A stretch of 64,000 bases of DNA, from contig NC_079323.1 of NCBI RefSeq assembly GCF_029931775.1, positions 32,320,882 through 32,384,881 of the forward strand. Reading direction: 5' to 3'. Below, piece by piece: positions 23,301-31,292 of the stretch. The first letter of the stretch is position 1, and each line of letters opens with the position of its first letter. A program made the position numbers and the translations under genes. The stretch is from Euleptes europaea. Taxonomy: Eukaryota > Chordata > Lepidosauria > Squamata > Sphaerodactylidae. The notes under the pieces were generated by a model. The model did no database searches. It was not told where the DNA came from and saw only the letters and a program-made list of their open reading frames with translations.

Positions 23301-25276
23301 CCATGCAAAATTATCAACTTAAAAATTAGCCGACCAAGCCCCAAGCAGGCAGCTGCCCCAGATGCCACCCCCGGCGCGGGCAAGCAGGCAGGCATCCAAC
23401 CAGTGGTGCACTTGCCCACCTGGTGGCACAGGATGGTCTGTTGCACCAGCCAGGTGTAGCTGTCCAGCCACACACCGGAGTTGCTCCTGCTCCGCATGGT
23501 CGGGGTCGGATTCTCCTGCTACCTCTGCCTGCAGGGATGAAATGAAGACACACTGGCTAAGAACTCCCCACCGCATGCATTCTGGCCCCGCCTCCTTTAA
23601 CCCCTCCATTGTCGCCACTTCTGCCCCCAGCCCTCTTTTAGTACAGAGGGAATATGTCCGCGGGAGGGGGCAGTTCACCAGTCTTAGATCCATCTGAGCT
23701 AGAGATCTGCCAGGACCAACGAAGGGCCAGACCAAATGATTTTGTGGGCCTTAAACGGCCCCCGGGCCTGACGTTCCCCACCCCTGGGTTAAACGTAGCA
23801 CAAACATAACTAAAAATCCAGCCTTAATAACGTGTGGTCAGAGACTGTTGGAGATGCTTTGGTGTCTGAGGTATAAAATCCAAATGGTGCTCCCCTGTGT
23901 TAGCCAAATTGCTCTTTAACTTGGGGAATTAGCAAGCAAGATGTTAAATTACAATATTTATTTTTATAGTGGTATCGCAACCTTTGTATACCAGAGCCGG
24001 TAACTGTGACCTTTAAATAAAGACAGAAGCAATAGATTCCAAATTAAAAGAGTTTATGTCTTTTTCAATCAAATCAGTGTTGCATACACACATACAGAGA
24101 AATCTAAGAAAATCAAAGAGAGGAGTACAAGCACAGATGCGAACGTGGCAGAGATCGTTGGTGGGGTGATATCTATCTTCTTGAAGAGGTGTTGTTCAAG
24201 TTCACGTAGACTAAGACAGAAGAAATTAAGAGCAAAGGTGGGGGCAAGGGGTTCCTGTACACTTGGCCAGCAAGGCTGGAGGGAGCGTGGTCAGGCTGGG
24301 CAAAACCCAAACCAACAGAGTAACGGCAAAGGTGCCAGGAAAGACCTAAGGTAACATAATGGGCTGGGGGCACCCCAGATATACTGTTTTTCTGGGGGTG
24401 GGGAGAGGGGGTTTACCCCTCCTAGGTTCCCAGGTGACAAAAGGATTAATCTTCGGCTACCGGGGTGGGGTAGTGAGAATTTGGAAATCTATTCTGATTC
24501 CAATGGCTTTTGCAACCCGGGAGGCACCGGGAGATCTCTGCTGAAGTGATTAACGTTCTGGAACAATGGGTGCACTCTCTGCAAACGTCCGGGGATTGCT
24601 GTTGCATAACTGGAGAAATGACTCATCGCTGCTATCAGGATTGCTGCTGATTGCCCATTAAGCTGTGGATGTTGCAATGGGAAAGGGGGGTGTTGGCATT
24701 GACTATGTGACTGTCTGCTTTCCACGACATGGCTGCGGTTGGAACAATGATTGCACAGGAACATGGAGTCTCTCAGGTTCGCTGGAGGTTGCCCTTGCAT
24801 CTGTTTCTTAGCTGCTGGCTGCACGGAGCTCGCAGGAGTGGCCGGGTCAGTTTCAATGGGGCGCGCAGCGGCCGTCCCGTAGCTTTTGGGGCAGGCGCGC
24901 GGCTGGAACAGTAGTCGTGTGCCTGCATAGCGGGTTGCCAGGTCCAGTCCGGGAGTTTAGGCTGCCAATATGCTTTCACCTGTTACAGTGTAAATAATTG
25001 AGAACTTGCTGCCTTTGAGTGGTACCCAAAATCTTCAGTATTAAGAAGGCTGCCTCACCCTACTTAATGCTAGGCCCTTTGAGAGTTTCAATTTTTTTTA
25101 ACAATTTACCATTATTCTCTCCCCCTGCCCACTTTTTGCTGCTACAGTTTATGATCTATGCTGGTTATTTTGCTGCCATCTCAGCAGTGTTCTTCATCAG
25201 CGGTATGTGCAGTATTGTCAAGAATTACCGGAGACAAGAAGAGAGGAGTGATCAAGCTGTGGCAAGCATTGCTTAG
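1730..25276 (+). CDS. SLC19A2: Thiamine transporter 1 (whole coding span, six exons)
   Basis: This is a high-affinity thiamine carrier of the plasma membrane, solute carrier family 19 (reduced folate carrier family), with 12 expected membrane segments. The coding exons are 1730-1930, 8587-9195, 17345-17567, 19611-19803, 22363-22504 and 25148-25276. They join in phase into 498 residues, against 497 in human. Signatures include [19 protein letters not shown] near residues 46-64 (with an N-glycosylation sequon at N62), [29 protein letters not shown] and [12 protein letters not shown]. These match SLC19A2 better than the paralogue SLC19A3. Only the N-terminal tail and the central loop are poorly conserved. 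All introns are GT-AG. CCDC181 follows on the same strand, as in human. Assigned by remembered homology plus synteny; very sure. Confidence 0.96.
2079..2848 (-). mobile_element. 5'-truncated L1 LINE with TSD
   Basis: The minus strand of 2848-2561 encodes about 95 residues resembling the end of L1 ORF2 ([33 protein letters not shown]). The flanks carry near-identical duplications, 'gctttaaaaggttttt' at 2062-2077 and 'gctttaaaagggttttt' at 2849-2865. The 3' part is broken by a further insertion at 2275-2484. Confidence 0.75.
2275..2484 (+). mobile_element. Very short L1 3' end nested in the L1, with TA/TG microsatellite
   Basis: It is flanked by the 15-bp duplication 'aataaaaccaccttt' (2258-2272 and 2485-2499). 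It ends in 'ttcaataaaaataattataa' and an A-run, typical of a squamate L1 tail on the plus strand. Its 5' part, about 2272-2397, is a (TA)n/(TG)n microsatellite. Confidence 0.6.
2923..3054 (+). repeat. About 60-bp tandem repeat, 2.2 copies
   Basis: Units start with 'aagtgcgaacagtatttttt' at 2923 and 2983, and a partial starts at 3041. They look like a duplicated right end of the 2003-3054 element. Confidence 0.8.
3217..3462 (+). mobile_element. tRNA-derived SINE 3' half, interrupted by a small insertion
   Basis: The 'gagaccctggagagccactg' to 'aaggcagcttcatgtgttc' stretch is the 3' half of the tRNA SINE seen whole at 33035-33672 on the other strand. It is split by 3259-3390, whose flanks 'gtctgagtagacaatact' (3241-3258) and 'gcctgagtagacaatact' (3391-3408) are an 18-bp duplication with one mismatch. 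The insert starts with a T-run, so it is a minus-strand retroposon. Confidence 0.65.
3463..4494. other. SLC19A2 intron 1, unique sequence
   Basis: I recognise no gene, exon or repeat here. No open frame in it matches a known family. Confidence 0.5.
4495..4625 (+). repeat. Decayed tRNA-headed MIR-like SINE
   Basis: A-box-like 'acaatggatagagtcttgga' and B-box-like 'gattcaaactcctg' keep the order seen in the younger copy next to it. Many changes suggest an older copy. Confidence 0.4.
4629..4900 (+). mobile_element. tRNA-headed MIR-like SINE with internal duplication
   Basis: The head 'gtggtgtagtacttaaagtg' and B box 'ggttcaaatcccc' are tRNA-derived. The core 'tgggtgaccttggtccaa' recalls the MIR/CORE-SINE core. 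A perfect 66-bp segment is present twice in tandem (4708-4773 and 4774-4839), so this copy is longer than its relatives. Confidence 0.75.
5462..5757 (+). mobile_element. tRNA-headed MIR-like SINE, near full length
   Basis: It starts 'cctgtggtgtagtggttaag', has B box 'ggttttgattcccc', the core 'gctgggtgaccttgggctag' and the tail 'gcatataaaaaccaactctt' followed by a CTT run. Close relatives lie at 15829-16107 and 34290-34585. Confidence 0.85.
5765..6115. repeat. GC-rich interspersed repeat, unnamed
   Basis: The block is G+C-rich, with repeated 'ctggcataagtggc'-like phrases. It resembles 19076-19300 in reverse. Likely a non-autonomous DNA element; the family is not known to me. Confidence 0.35.
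6237..6522 (+). mobile_element. Non-autonomous hAT element, 286 bp
   Basis: The ends 'caagggtccccaa' and 'ttgggggaccctg' are inverted repeats. Flanking 8-mers 'ttttagag' (6229-6236) and 'ctttagag' (6523-6530) differ by one base, fitting the 8-bp TSD of hAT elements. It has no transposase. Confidence 0.7.
6531..7782. other. SLC19A2 intron 1, mostly unique
   Basis: I see no exon or clear repeat, except a possible palindromic MITE remnant around 6530-6590. Confidence 0.45.
7783..7998 (-). mobile_element. 5S-rRNA-headed SINE
   Basis: Read on the minus strand, the head matches the inner part of 5S rRNA (gcttagc, gatctgac, 'tggttagtatttggatggga' with small changes). The tail ends 'cgacttgatggcagtttaca', the BovB-like 3' end. 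In SLC19A2 intron 1. Confidence 0.85.
8093..8423. mobile_element. MITE-like element with 35-40-bp inverted ends
   Basis: The left end 'agggccaagctagatctgat' and the right end, reversed, 'aggccaaactagacatgac' match imperfectly over nearly 40 bases. No coding region. No confident TSD. Confidence 0.5.
8587..9195 (+). CDS. SLC19A2: SLC19A2 coding exon 2
   Basis: Residues 68-270, the largest exon, as in human. It carries membrane segments 2-6: [33 protein letters not shown], the [20 protein letters not shown] pair, [20 protein letters not shown] and [20 protein letters not shown]. It ends in the variable cytoplasmic loop after [11 protein letters not shown]. The acceptor is a pyrimidine tract ending TTTCAG at 8586; the donor is GTAAGG at 9196. 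Phase 0 at both ends. Confidence 0.96.
9196..10460. other. SLC19A2 intron 2, left part
   Basis: Unique-looking sequence with no recognised exon or repeat. Confidence 0.45.
10463..10590. repeat. Unnamed interspersed repeat
   Basis: 'aaagcctggatggctgctgt' and the following 'ggcagccat' phrase recur at 59515-59575 in NME7 intron 1. The class is unknown. Confidence 0.4.
10600..10745 (-). mobile_element. SINE 3' part, MIR-like family
   Basis: On the plus strand 'tttatatcccacctttcttc' through 'ctcacaacaaccctgtgagg' is the reversed tail and core edge of the tRNA-headed SINE family also seen at 43455-43830. Confidence 0.6.
10746..12467. other. SLC19A2 intron 2, unique sequence
   Basis: Apart from a G-run near 11143-11158 I see no repeat and no exon. 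Open frames here look random. Confidence 0.45.
12468..12705 (+). mobile_element. 5S-rRNA-headed SINE
   Basis: It opens 'ccctgacctggatagcccag', has the 5S-like 'tggttagtacttgtatggga' and ends 'gcaacttgacggcc'. About 20 bp near the tail ('ggtcgtcataagccagctgc') is a repeated segment, so the tail is partly duplicated. Confidence 0.8.
12840..13030 (+). mobile_element. tRNA-derived SINE
   Basis: The head 'ggctcagtggtagagcatct' is a tRNA A-box region and 'ccaggttctgtccc' a B box. The 'gatgtgaaagacct' phrase matches the 33.0-33.7 kb copy. Confidence 0.75.
13718..14292. repeat. Cluster of SINE fragments in both orientations
   Basis: In order: a minus fragment of the BovB-tailed SINE (about 13718-13798), a plus MIR-like tRNA SINE lacking its head (13800-14022), a minus copy of the same family (14026-14120), a minus 5S-SINE scrap (14128-14172) and a further minus MIR-like SINE (14173-14292). 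The site looks like a repeated landing pad. Confidence 0.65.
14546..15690 (-). mobile_element. CR1 LINE, 5'-truncated, about 1.1 kb
   Basis: On the minus strand three blocks match the CR1 reverse transcriptase and C-terminus: [20 protein letters not shown] with FADDTK (15667-15437), [20 protein letters not shown] with the [20 protein letters not shown] motif (15482-14946), and [20 protein letters not shown] (14997-14758). The 3' UTR runs to 14546 ('cataagaaaggccctgctgg'). Catalytic DD is present, but the frame shifts between blocks, so it is dead. It starts well inside ORF2. Confidence 0.9.
15786..17015. repeat. Long inverted repeat with arms of about 200 bp
   Basis: Left arm 15786-15828 plus 16108-16305; right arm 16791-17015, roughly 85% alike by eye. 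Shared landmarks are 'agatacggtt', 'catcacattatatt', 'cttgcctagctgctatg' and 'agcacagatcacagggaggg', forward on the left and reversed on the right. The spacer is about 485 bp with no gene seen. A SINE split the left arm later. It lies in SLC19A2 intron 2. Confidence 0.75.
15829..16107 (+). mobile_element. tRNA-headed MIR-like SINE, full length
   Basis: It opens 'gcatggtgtagtggttaagt', has B box 'ggtttgattctcc', the core 'gctgggtgaccttgggccag' and the tail 'gcatataaaaaccaactctt'. It interrupts the left arm of the 15.8-17.0 kb inverted repeat. Confidence 0.85.
17016..17344. other. SLC19A2 intron 2, 3' end
   Basis: Unique sequence leading into a pyrimidine-rich acceptor. Nothing else recognised. 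Confidence 0.5.
17345..17567 (+). CDS. SLC19A2: SLC19A2 coding exon 3
   Basis: Residues 271-344 plus one base. It covers the end of the cytoplasmic loop ([15 protein letters not shown]), membrane segment 7 ([19 protein letters not shown]) and the [13 protein letters not shown] motif. The acceptor is 'ctacacag'; the donor GTAAGT at 17568 leaves phase 1. Confidence 0.96.
17568..19075. other. SLC19A2 intron 3, unique sequence
   Basis: No recognised exon or repeat. Confidence 0.5.
19076..19310. repeat. GC-rich interspersed repeat, unnamed
   Basis: Starts 'cgcgcaatcctaactggggg' and contains 'ggtgtgacctccgcaccggt'. It shares composition and phrases with 5765-6115 reversed. Near its end 'tgcaggcactga' and 'tgcctgcaaaaagg' form a short hairpin. 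Confidence 0.4.
19611..19803 (+). CDS. SLC19A2: SLC19A2 coding exon 4
   Basis: Completes residue 345 and encodes 346-408. It carries membrane segments 8-10: [29 protein letters not shown] and [20 protein letters not shown]. Acceptor 'gtgtttgtag'; donor GTAAGT at 19804, phase 2. Confidence 0.96.
19804..22362. other. SLC19A2 intron 4
   Basis: Mostly unique sequence. The one repeat I can place is the hAT-like element at 20397-20636. No exon seen. Confidence 0.5.
20397..20636 (+). mobile_element. hAT-like non-autonomous element, about 240 bp
   Basis: The ends 'caaagtttcttaaac' and 'gtttaagaagccgtg' are imperfect inverted repeats of the TTCTTAAAC type. The flanking 8-mers match only partly. A 30-bp stretch holding 'gtggagctaacccatatgg' is duplicated near the left end. 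Confidence 0.45.
22363..22504 (+). CDS. SLC19A2: SLC19A2 coding exon 5
   Basis: Completes residue 409 and encodes 410-456: [20 protein letters not shown], then membrane segment 11 ([19 protein letters not shown]) and GLHIFTQ. Acceptor 'ctgtgaag'; donor GTAAGG at 22505, phase 0. Confidence 0.96.
23239..23786 (+). mobile_element. Non-autonomous hAT element, 548 bp, perfect TSD
   Basis: The inverted ends 'caggggtggggaac' and 'gttccccacccctg' are flanked by the perfect 8-bp duplication 'ggttaaac' (23231-23238 and 23787-23794). The inside is GC-rich; overlapping open frames there do not resemble a transposase. The TSD and sharp ends suggest a fairly young insertion, in SLC19A2 intron 5. Confidence 0.85.
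23972..24987 (-). mobile_element. Candidate solo LTR (family unknown)
   Basis: On the minus strand the block starts 'tgtaacaggtgaaagc', and near its far end it has AATAAA-type signals ('aataaag' region reversed near 24020) before closing at a CA. That is LTR-like, and a GC-rich, unique-looking interior of about 1 kb fits. I could not find a convincing target duplication, and no internal genes are present. A fossil if real. Confidence 0.3.
25148..25276 (+). CDS. SLC19A2: SLC19A2 coding exon 6 and stop
   Basis: Residues 457-498, then TAG at 25274-25276. It encodes the last membrane segment ([19 protein letters not shown]) and a short charged tail, [15 protein letters not shown]. The tail differs from human, as expected for this part of the family. 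Acceptor 'tgctacag'. Confidence 0.95.
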   Translation, partial: FMIYAGYFAAISAVFFISGMCSIVKNYRRQEERSDQAVASIA

Positions 25277-27850
25277 AAGCAAATATGGACTTTGCACCTG
25301 TGTCAGAAGGAAGGGCCCCCCGTGTTTTAAAATGCTGGTTTCTATTTATTATTGTATTTAAATGCTGTTACCTGAATTGTACTTGACCTATAGTCATACT
25401 GTGCGCACAGCATAAACTACGAGCAGAATGTATTTAACAATACCTTATGTAAGTAAGAATGCTTATATATAAAACCGTCCTCAAACAAGACTTTTTTGAG
25501 GGCCAAAACTACATATCTTCGAAGTCCGAAGTACTGTTGACTGTCCTCTTGCCTCGCGAGATCTGCTAACCATTAAATGACCATTGGAAAGTGGATGTGT
25601 TTAACTAGCCCAGTCCATGTTGGATCCATGCAGTTAGTATGCAGGGTCTTGGATGCACCTGAAGAACTGTGGGTTGATGGTGAAGAGCGCAATAAGATAC
25701 TTGTCAGTCAAAGTTGGAAAGAGTTGTCCAGAGGCGGTAGATGCAAATTTTATGAATACTAAGTATACTTTCCATACATACACACAAACATTTTTCACCT
25801 GGTGACATGTCCTGTGTTGTATGAGCCTTGTTGCTTATTTAAAAGTTTAGCTTTCTTTTGATTACCCTTGTCAGTCCAGCTTAAATAGACCCATTAACCT
25901 AGTGACCTTGTTGACACTCTTAGTACATTTTAATTCATACAGAATGAGGCATAGGAAGCACAAGAAGCAAAACTCTGTTCAGGTTTGGCTTGCCTTCATT
26001 CAGCTCCTCAAAAGTCAGGACTTGACCTCTAAAGTCTTGATTTTTAGCTTTTGACAGCAAGTTTCACACTGACTCAGAGAAAAAACCGACAGCAATATTG
26101 TTTCATGTAATGGATTCAGGATTCAGATCACATCTGCTTCTTATATTTGACAACACTGGACAGGAAGCTCATCCTGATGATGGTCATGTTTAGTTTCTCC
26201 TCAGTAAACTAGGTAGCTGGGTACATATTTTGTGGGTGTTGATTTAGGTTGAACTCCTTGAGGCTCCCTTAGATGTTTTAAGCAGCTCGTAGGCTTATTC
26301 TCAGGAAAGGACAAGGCAGGTTTTTTTAACTGTAGCCTTAACATTTTGTCCACCCCTCCTTTGTAAGGCAGGGGTTTCACACCCAGAGGTGGTTGCATGG
26401 CTTGTGTTTGTAGAAGGGGATGCTGCTCCTAAAACTACATGTTTGCTTCCCCTCCGTTTTTAATTACTTTGGCCACATTTGTTTCCCATAAACTTGCAAG
26501 CGAGAGGGTTCAGTAAGCCATGACAAGTTTTCAAGGTCTCCAGCTAATGATAACTTTTCTGAGGTCTGCCGTGTGGTGTTCTTGACCAGCTGGTGAGGAT
26601 TTCAGACCCAGCTACATGATAGGCTCTCTTCATACGTTGTACTGCTTCTACACAAAAAGCACTTCTGTGTAGGTGAAATCCACATGTGATTGTGCACATG
26701 TATTCAGCTGTGCATGAATTTTACAAAATGACTGCCCAGGTGTTGCCTGGTGCTTGCTCAAGCAGTGGCATAGGTATGTAGTGGTTGCAGGTAATGAACT
26801 ACATCTGAACATCCTGTGGAAATGATCATGTGTGAAGAAGCCCTTCTCATGGAACCCATTCCCAGTGGGAATGGTATTTGATGATTTAATGGTGGTCTGG
26901 CTACATGACACCTTATGAAGAAAACAGGAAGATTGTGGGGGGCTATTTGATCAGAGCATGCAGAGTTATGTCAGTAAACTTTTAAATGGGTGCGGTTTTA
27001 ATCATGATAATTGCTGTATTTGCAGATACAAGTCTGTTATGCATCTGACAAAGTACAGCAGCAAACTCAATTTTAGTTCTGTCCTTGGACTGAGGCAAAG
27101 GTTTTGAAGGTTCAGAACAGAACATTCTAGGAGAGATTTGCACAACTCCCCATTATGATTTGTATCATTGCTTTGTAGTGATGTCCAATGGGCAAAACTT
27201 CCAGATTACAAATTGATAAGGGGCTCCAGTATATCTTAGACCTAGTCAGAGTATCTGCCTCCATCTAAATCACAGTGTCTATAAGGTAGTTTTCTGCAGT
27301 CTTCTTGGGGGGGGGGGCAAGAAGCTAACTGTTGAATGCACCTTTAATATCTTCTGAAGAGAAACCTGAAAACTTTAACAACAGGTAACAACCTCCATCG
27401 ACTCATAAACTCAGGGAAATAAGGGTTGGGTGATCAAAAGGAGAAACTGAACCTTTAATCTAGTGGTAAAGTATTTTTTTCTTGCCTGCCTTTCTCCTGT
27501 GAGGGAAATAGAAATAACTACAAAAGCTCAGACTATAGAACATTATTACTTAAAGGCAGACAGCTCATGATGTTTGTCTTGCCTTAGAATTGCCTTATAA
27601 AAGTCTGTATGATTATGCTGTACTGTAGTGGTCTAGTTTAGTTAATGGAAATCTGGAAATGGTACACAGTTATCTTGTGTTGTGCTCATAAAATACAAGT
27701 ATTATCATAATAGAGTACCTTTCAGATTAGGAAAACCTGTAGAACTGAAAAGAAAATGTGCAAACAGTACTGCTGTGAGTATGAACATCTGTCCAAATTA
27801 TAAAACTTATTTTTTAATCAAATAAAATATTTTATTATATTCCTAGAAGC
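25277..27850 (+). other. SLC19A2: SLC19A2 3' UTR (inferred)
   Basis: About 2.6 kb with almost no recognisable repeat, in contrast to the repeat-filled introns, ending at an AATAAA. That pattern suggests transcribed, selected 3' UTR. The boundary is inferred from the signal at 27821. Confidence 0.6.
27821..27826 (+). terminator. SLC19A2: Polyadenylation signal AATAAA, likely SLC19A2
   Basis: A perfect AATAAA is followed within 40 bases by a T/GT-rich stretch ('gctggttttcactgtctttg'). It is the clearest signal downstream of the stop codon. Confidence 0.6.
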
Positions 27851-27894
27851 TTGCTGGTTTTCACTGTCTTTGATTAACAGTAGTTCTTGTTATA

Positions 27895-28320
27895 TTTTAG
27901 ATTTATTAGATTTATATCCTACCCTTCCCTTCACTGAAGGGCCCTAGAGAGCCCAAAGAATCAGTAATACTGCAGACACTTCTGGAGGGGGGAAAAGAAC
28001 AGGTTACCTTAGCCACAGCGCTAGGTTCTGTGCAATAGCTGTTAAAGTTCGCCTTTCAAAGGTTTCAAGGATGGGTCTAATTTTAAATTAGGGGGATAAG
28101 TAAAATCTAACTTGATGGATTTGTATTTTTGTATTTTAAATTAATGCACAATTGTGAACTGTGGACAGTTTTATCAAGTATTCTTAGAATGGCAATGCCG
28201 TAATAAAAATCTGTTCTTGTATCCTGCCCTTTCCCGGCCAAAGCCAGGCTCAGGGGTGACTTACAACAATCAACGATATTCATATAAAAGGTGAATAAAA
28301 ACATACAAATATATATATTG
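27895..28320. repeat. Decayed SINE/L2-type tails
   Basis: 'ttagatttatatcctaccct' (about 27900) and 'tatcctgccctttcccggcc' (about 28220) are reversed 3' tails of the kind shared by L2 and its SINEs. No gene seen between them. Confidence 0.4.
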
Positions 28321-28709
28321 CTGTCAATATTAATACGTACATAGTAGGCAGTACTGAGGAAGCACCCTTTATTTTGAAATCTTGACTTAGAACTATATGT
28401 AAGGAATGTAGTGCATAAGCGTCTTAAACCTAACAACAACAAGGTCAATTAATAGGGGCATGTGAACGCAGCTGACTCTTAAGGCACATGGGTTTTACAG
28501 TATACAATAGTATCTTCTTTGAGTGGCACCACAAAACTACATCAGCTATGCAGGAGGCACTAAATAGCTCCAGGTTGTTGTATTGTTGATCTGTGCATTC
28601 AGCGTTGTGATTTATGTGTTTAAAACATTTCTATCCCACCTTATCTCCTTGGACTCAAGGCAATGACCAGTGCAGCAACCAGGCTACAAGAACATAAATT
28701 AACAATTAC

Positions 28710-29185
28710 AAAATCATACACGGTTGGAAGAGACCACAAGGGCCATCCAGTCCAACCCCCTGCCATGCAGGATCCCACAATTAAAGCGCTCCCGACAGAT
28801 GGCCATCCAGCCTCTGCTTAAAGACCTCCAAAGACGGGGACTCCCCGCCCCCCCCGGCAGCGCATTCCACTGTCGAACCGCCCTCACCGTCAGAAAGTTC
28901 TTAATGTTTAGGTGGAATAACTTTTCTGTTAGTTTAAATCTATTACTCAATGTCCTAGTCTCTGAAGCAGCTGAGAACAAGCTAGTTCCCTCATTAACAT
29001 GGCATCCCTTCAAATATTTAAACATGGCTATCATGTCACTCCTTAACCTTTTCTTCTCCAGACTAAACAAACCCAGCTCCTTAAGTCTCTCTTCATAGGA
29101 CATACCGTAGATTCCAGACCTTTGATCATTCTGGTTGCTCTCCTCTGGACATGCTCCAACTTGTCAACATCCTTAAATTGTGAAG
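28710..29185 (-). mobile_element. CR1 LINE 3' end
   Basis: On the minus strand SYEERLKELGLFSLEKKRLR followed by FKYLKGCHVNEG and the NFLTVRAVRQWNALPG block match the CR1 C-terminus. The 3' end at 28710-28765 reads 'ttggaagagaccacaagggc'. A different subfamily from the 14.5-15.7 kb copy. Confidence 0.85.
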
Positions 29186-29334
29186 CCCAATTAAAATAGA
29201 ATAAAGTTTGTGCATTACAAATTTAAAAGCACTCCAGATTTAAAACAGACAGGAGTAAACAAGCAAAGCCAAACCTTATGAAACAATTTGTCTTCCACCA
29301 AATGCCCTCTGGAATAAAACTGCCTTACATGCCT

Positions 29335-29505
29335 TCCTGCTCTGATCTGGACGTCTGAGGCTGATTAGTACTTGGATGGGAGGCCACCAAGGAAGTCCTG
29401 GGTTGTTATGTAAAGGCAGGCAATGGCAAACTACCTCTAAACATCTCTTGCCTCGAAAACCCTGAGTCACCATAAGTTGGCTGTGACTTAATGGCACTTT
29501 CCCCC
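29335..29505 (+). mobile_element. 5S-headed SINE, head truncated
   Basis: 'gattagtacttggatgggag' is the 5S-like part; 'ggcaggcaatggcaaactac' and 'gctgtgacttaatggcactt' are the shared body and BovB-like tail. Confidence 0.8.
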
Positions 29506-30360
29506 ACCATGTATCTTCCTAAATGTTGCAGGTGAAGATGCCCTCCTCATCCATTCTGGCAGGTCATTCCAGTGGACCAGGCCCACCATAGAAAAGACAC
29601 AAAGTCTTGCTGTAGCTGTATGAACAGTCTTAAGGGAAGTCACCTTAAGGAGGTGAATGTTGGACCCTGTAACTATAGCAGGTTTAGTAAGGTGAGATGC
29701 CTTTTAGACACAAGTTTGTCACTAGTGTGCTCAGGGCATGAAGCATCTAATTTCACCCTGGTTAATTCTGATTAATGCTCTAATTGTGGTTCTAATTGGG
29801 TTGTGGTTCTAATTTTACAAACTGAAGTCTTCTTTTGAAGCTCAGTTGAACATTCATTCTACATGCAGAAAAGGTTTAAAGCTAAACATTTGGATATTAT
29901 ACCTTTGATCAGAATCAGCAGTGGTCATCTGATGGTTTCCACCTGTCAACAAGTGCTTAACAACACTGCCATTTGATACCGACTGTATTCATGAGGTTGA
30001 AATTGGTTCTTAGCTTCTAGTTCCTTGATTGCAGTTCCTAGTTCCTTGTTCAATTAAAATATGTAAAAGCAGTTTGGATGAGGGCATGGTATTTAAGCAG
30101 CTTTACATCCCAATATAGGTTTTGGATCAAAGAAGCACAGTCATAATACATGCCCTAAGCATATATCTTGGCCAGACCTTTAATTTGGTGTAACATGCCT
30201 GCAGGTATGGCACACTAAGAATTGATTTATTAACCATAATTAATAAGCAAGAATTGGAGTTTGATCACCTCTGTGCTTTGCAAAAAAAACATTTGAGCCA
30301 CTTCAAATTATATAGTGGCACAGATACATAATTAGGCTGACTCAAAACTTGTCTCTCTCT
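29506..30360. other. Intergenic, SLC19A2 to CCDC181
   Basis: No gene or clear repeat recognised. Confidence 0.5.
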
Positions 30361-30362
30361 TT

Positions 30363-30575
30363 TTGTGCCATCAAGTCACAGCTGACTTATGGTGACCCCT
30401 GGTAGGGTCTTCAAGGCAAGAGACTAACAGAGGTGGTTTGTCACTGCCTGCCTCCGCATCATGACCCTGGTATTCCTTAGAGGTCTCCCATCCAAATAGT
30501 AATCCGAACCGATCCTGCTTAGCTTCTGAGATCTGACAAGATCAGGCTAGCTGGGTCTATTCAAATCAGGGCATT
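30363..30575 (-). mobile_element. 5S-rRNA-headed SINE
   Basis: It reads tail first: 'tgccatcaagtcacagctga' then 'ggtattccttagaggtctcc' and 'gcttagcttctgagatctga'. Full-length but diverged. Confidence 0.8.
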
Positions 30576-30909
30576 TGTCTCTATACTGGTGGGTGAATCA
30601 TCACTCAGCAGGTATCCATATTGCTAGGACAACACATTGGTTAAACAGTTATAATTAATCCAGTTGTGTAATACTGGATATGGAAAAGTGAGGAAATTGT
30701 CAGTGGATGGAGCAGAAGAGGGCTGACTAGGAGCATAACGCAAGATGGCTATGAAATAGAAAGTGGAAAATGAGAGAAGAAACTGGCAGAATGAGAAAAG
30801 GAAATACAGTCTTGTTCTAATTTCCATTTTGCTAGATGAGAAGCAATTTCCATGAGGAAAGGTGGGATGTTGTAATAAATAAATAACATTAAGAAATAAA
30901 ATTATAAAA

Positions 30910-31108
30910 TAAGGTTGCCAACCTCCAGGTGGGAGTAGAGGTCTTCTGGAATTACAACTGATCTCTAGACTACAGAGATCAGTTCCCCTGGAAAAAATGG
31001 CTCCTATGGAGGGTAGACTACACCACTGAGGTCCCTCCTCTCTCCAAACCCTGCCCTTCCATCCCCAAATCTCCAGGAATTTCCAAACTTAGAGTTGACA
31101 ACCCTAAA
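30910..31108 (+). mobile_element. MITE-like repeat with GGTTGCCA ends
   Basis: It starts 'ggttgccaacctccaggtgg' and ends 'agttgacaaccct', so the ends are inverted. Inside, 'aactgatct' and 'agagatcagtt' form a hairpin. Relatives are at 32706-32915 and 55951-56170. Confidence 0.7.
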
Positions 31109-31144
31109 AAGCACAAACAGAAACTATGCACACCCTTGCAGTGC

Positions 31145-31292
31145 CTTAAATATCTGAAGAAGTGAGCTGTGGCTCACGAAAGCTCATACCCTGCCAGAAA
31201 ATATTTTTGTTAGTCTTTAAGGTGCTACTGGACTCTTGCTCTTTTCTCCTACTGCAGACAGACTAACACGGCTACCCACTGTGAATTAAACA
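31145..31292 (+). mobile_element. Family A interspersed repeat
   Basis: The same family as the 214-1127 copy, in the other orientation. It contains CTGAAGA at 31151, a stem (gtgagc...gctcac) and GAAA, then 'ttgttagtctttaaggtgct', and ends 'cggctacccactgtgaat'. The class is unknown. Confidence 0.7.

Noticed and set aside
23319-23735. 138-codon minus frame in a GC-rich block
   Set aside because: Inside the hAT element 23239-23786, overlapped by other frames on both strands, and unlike any transposase.
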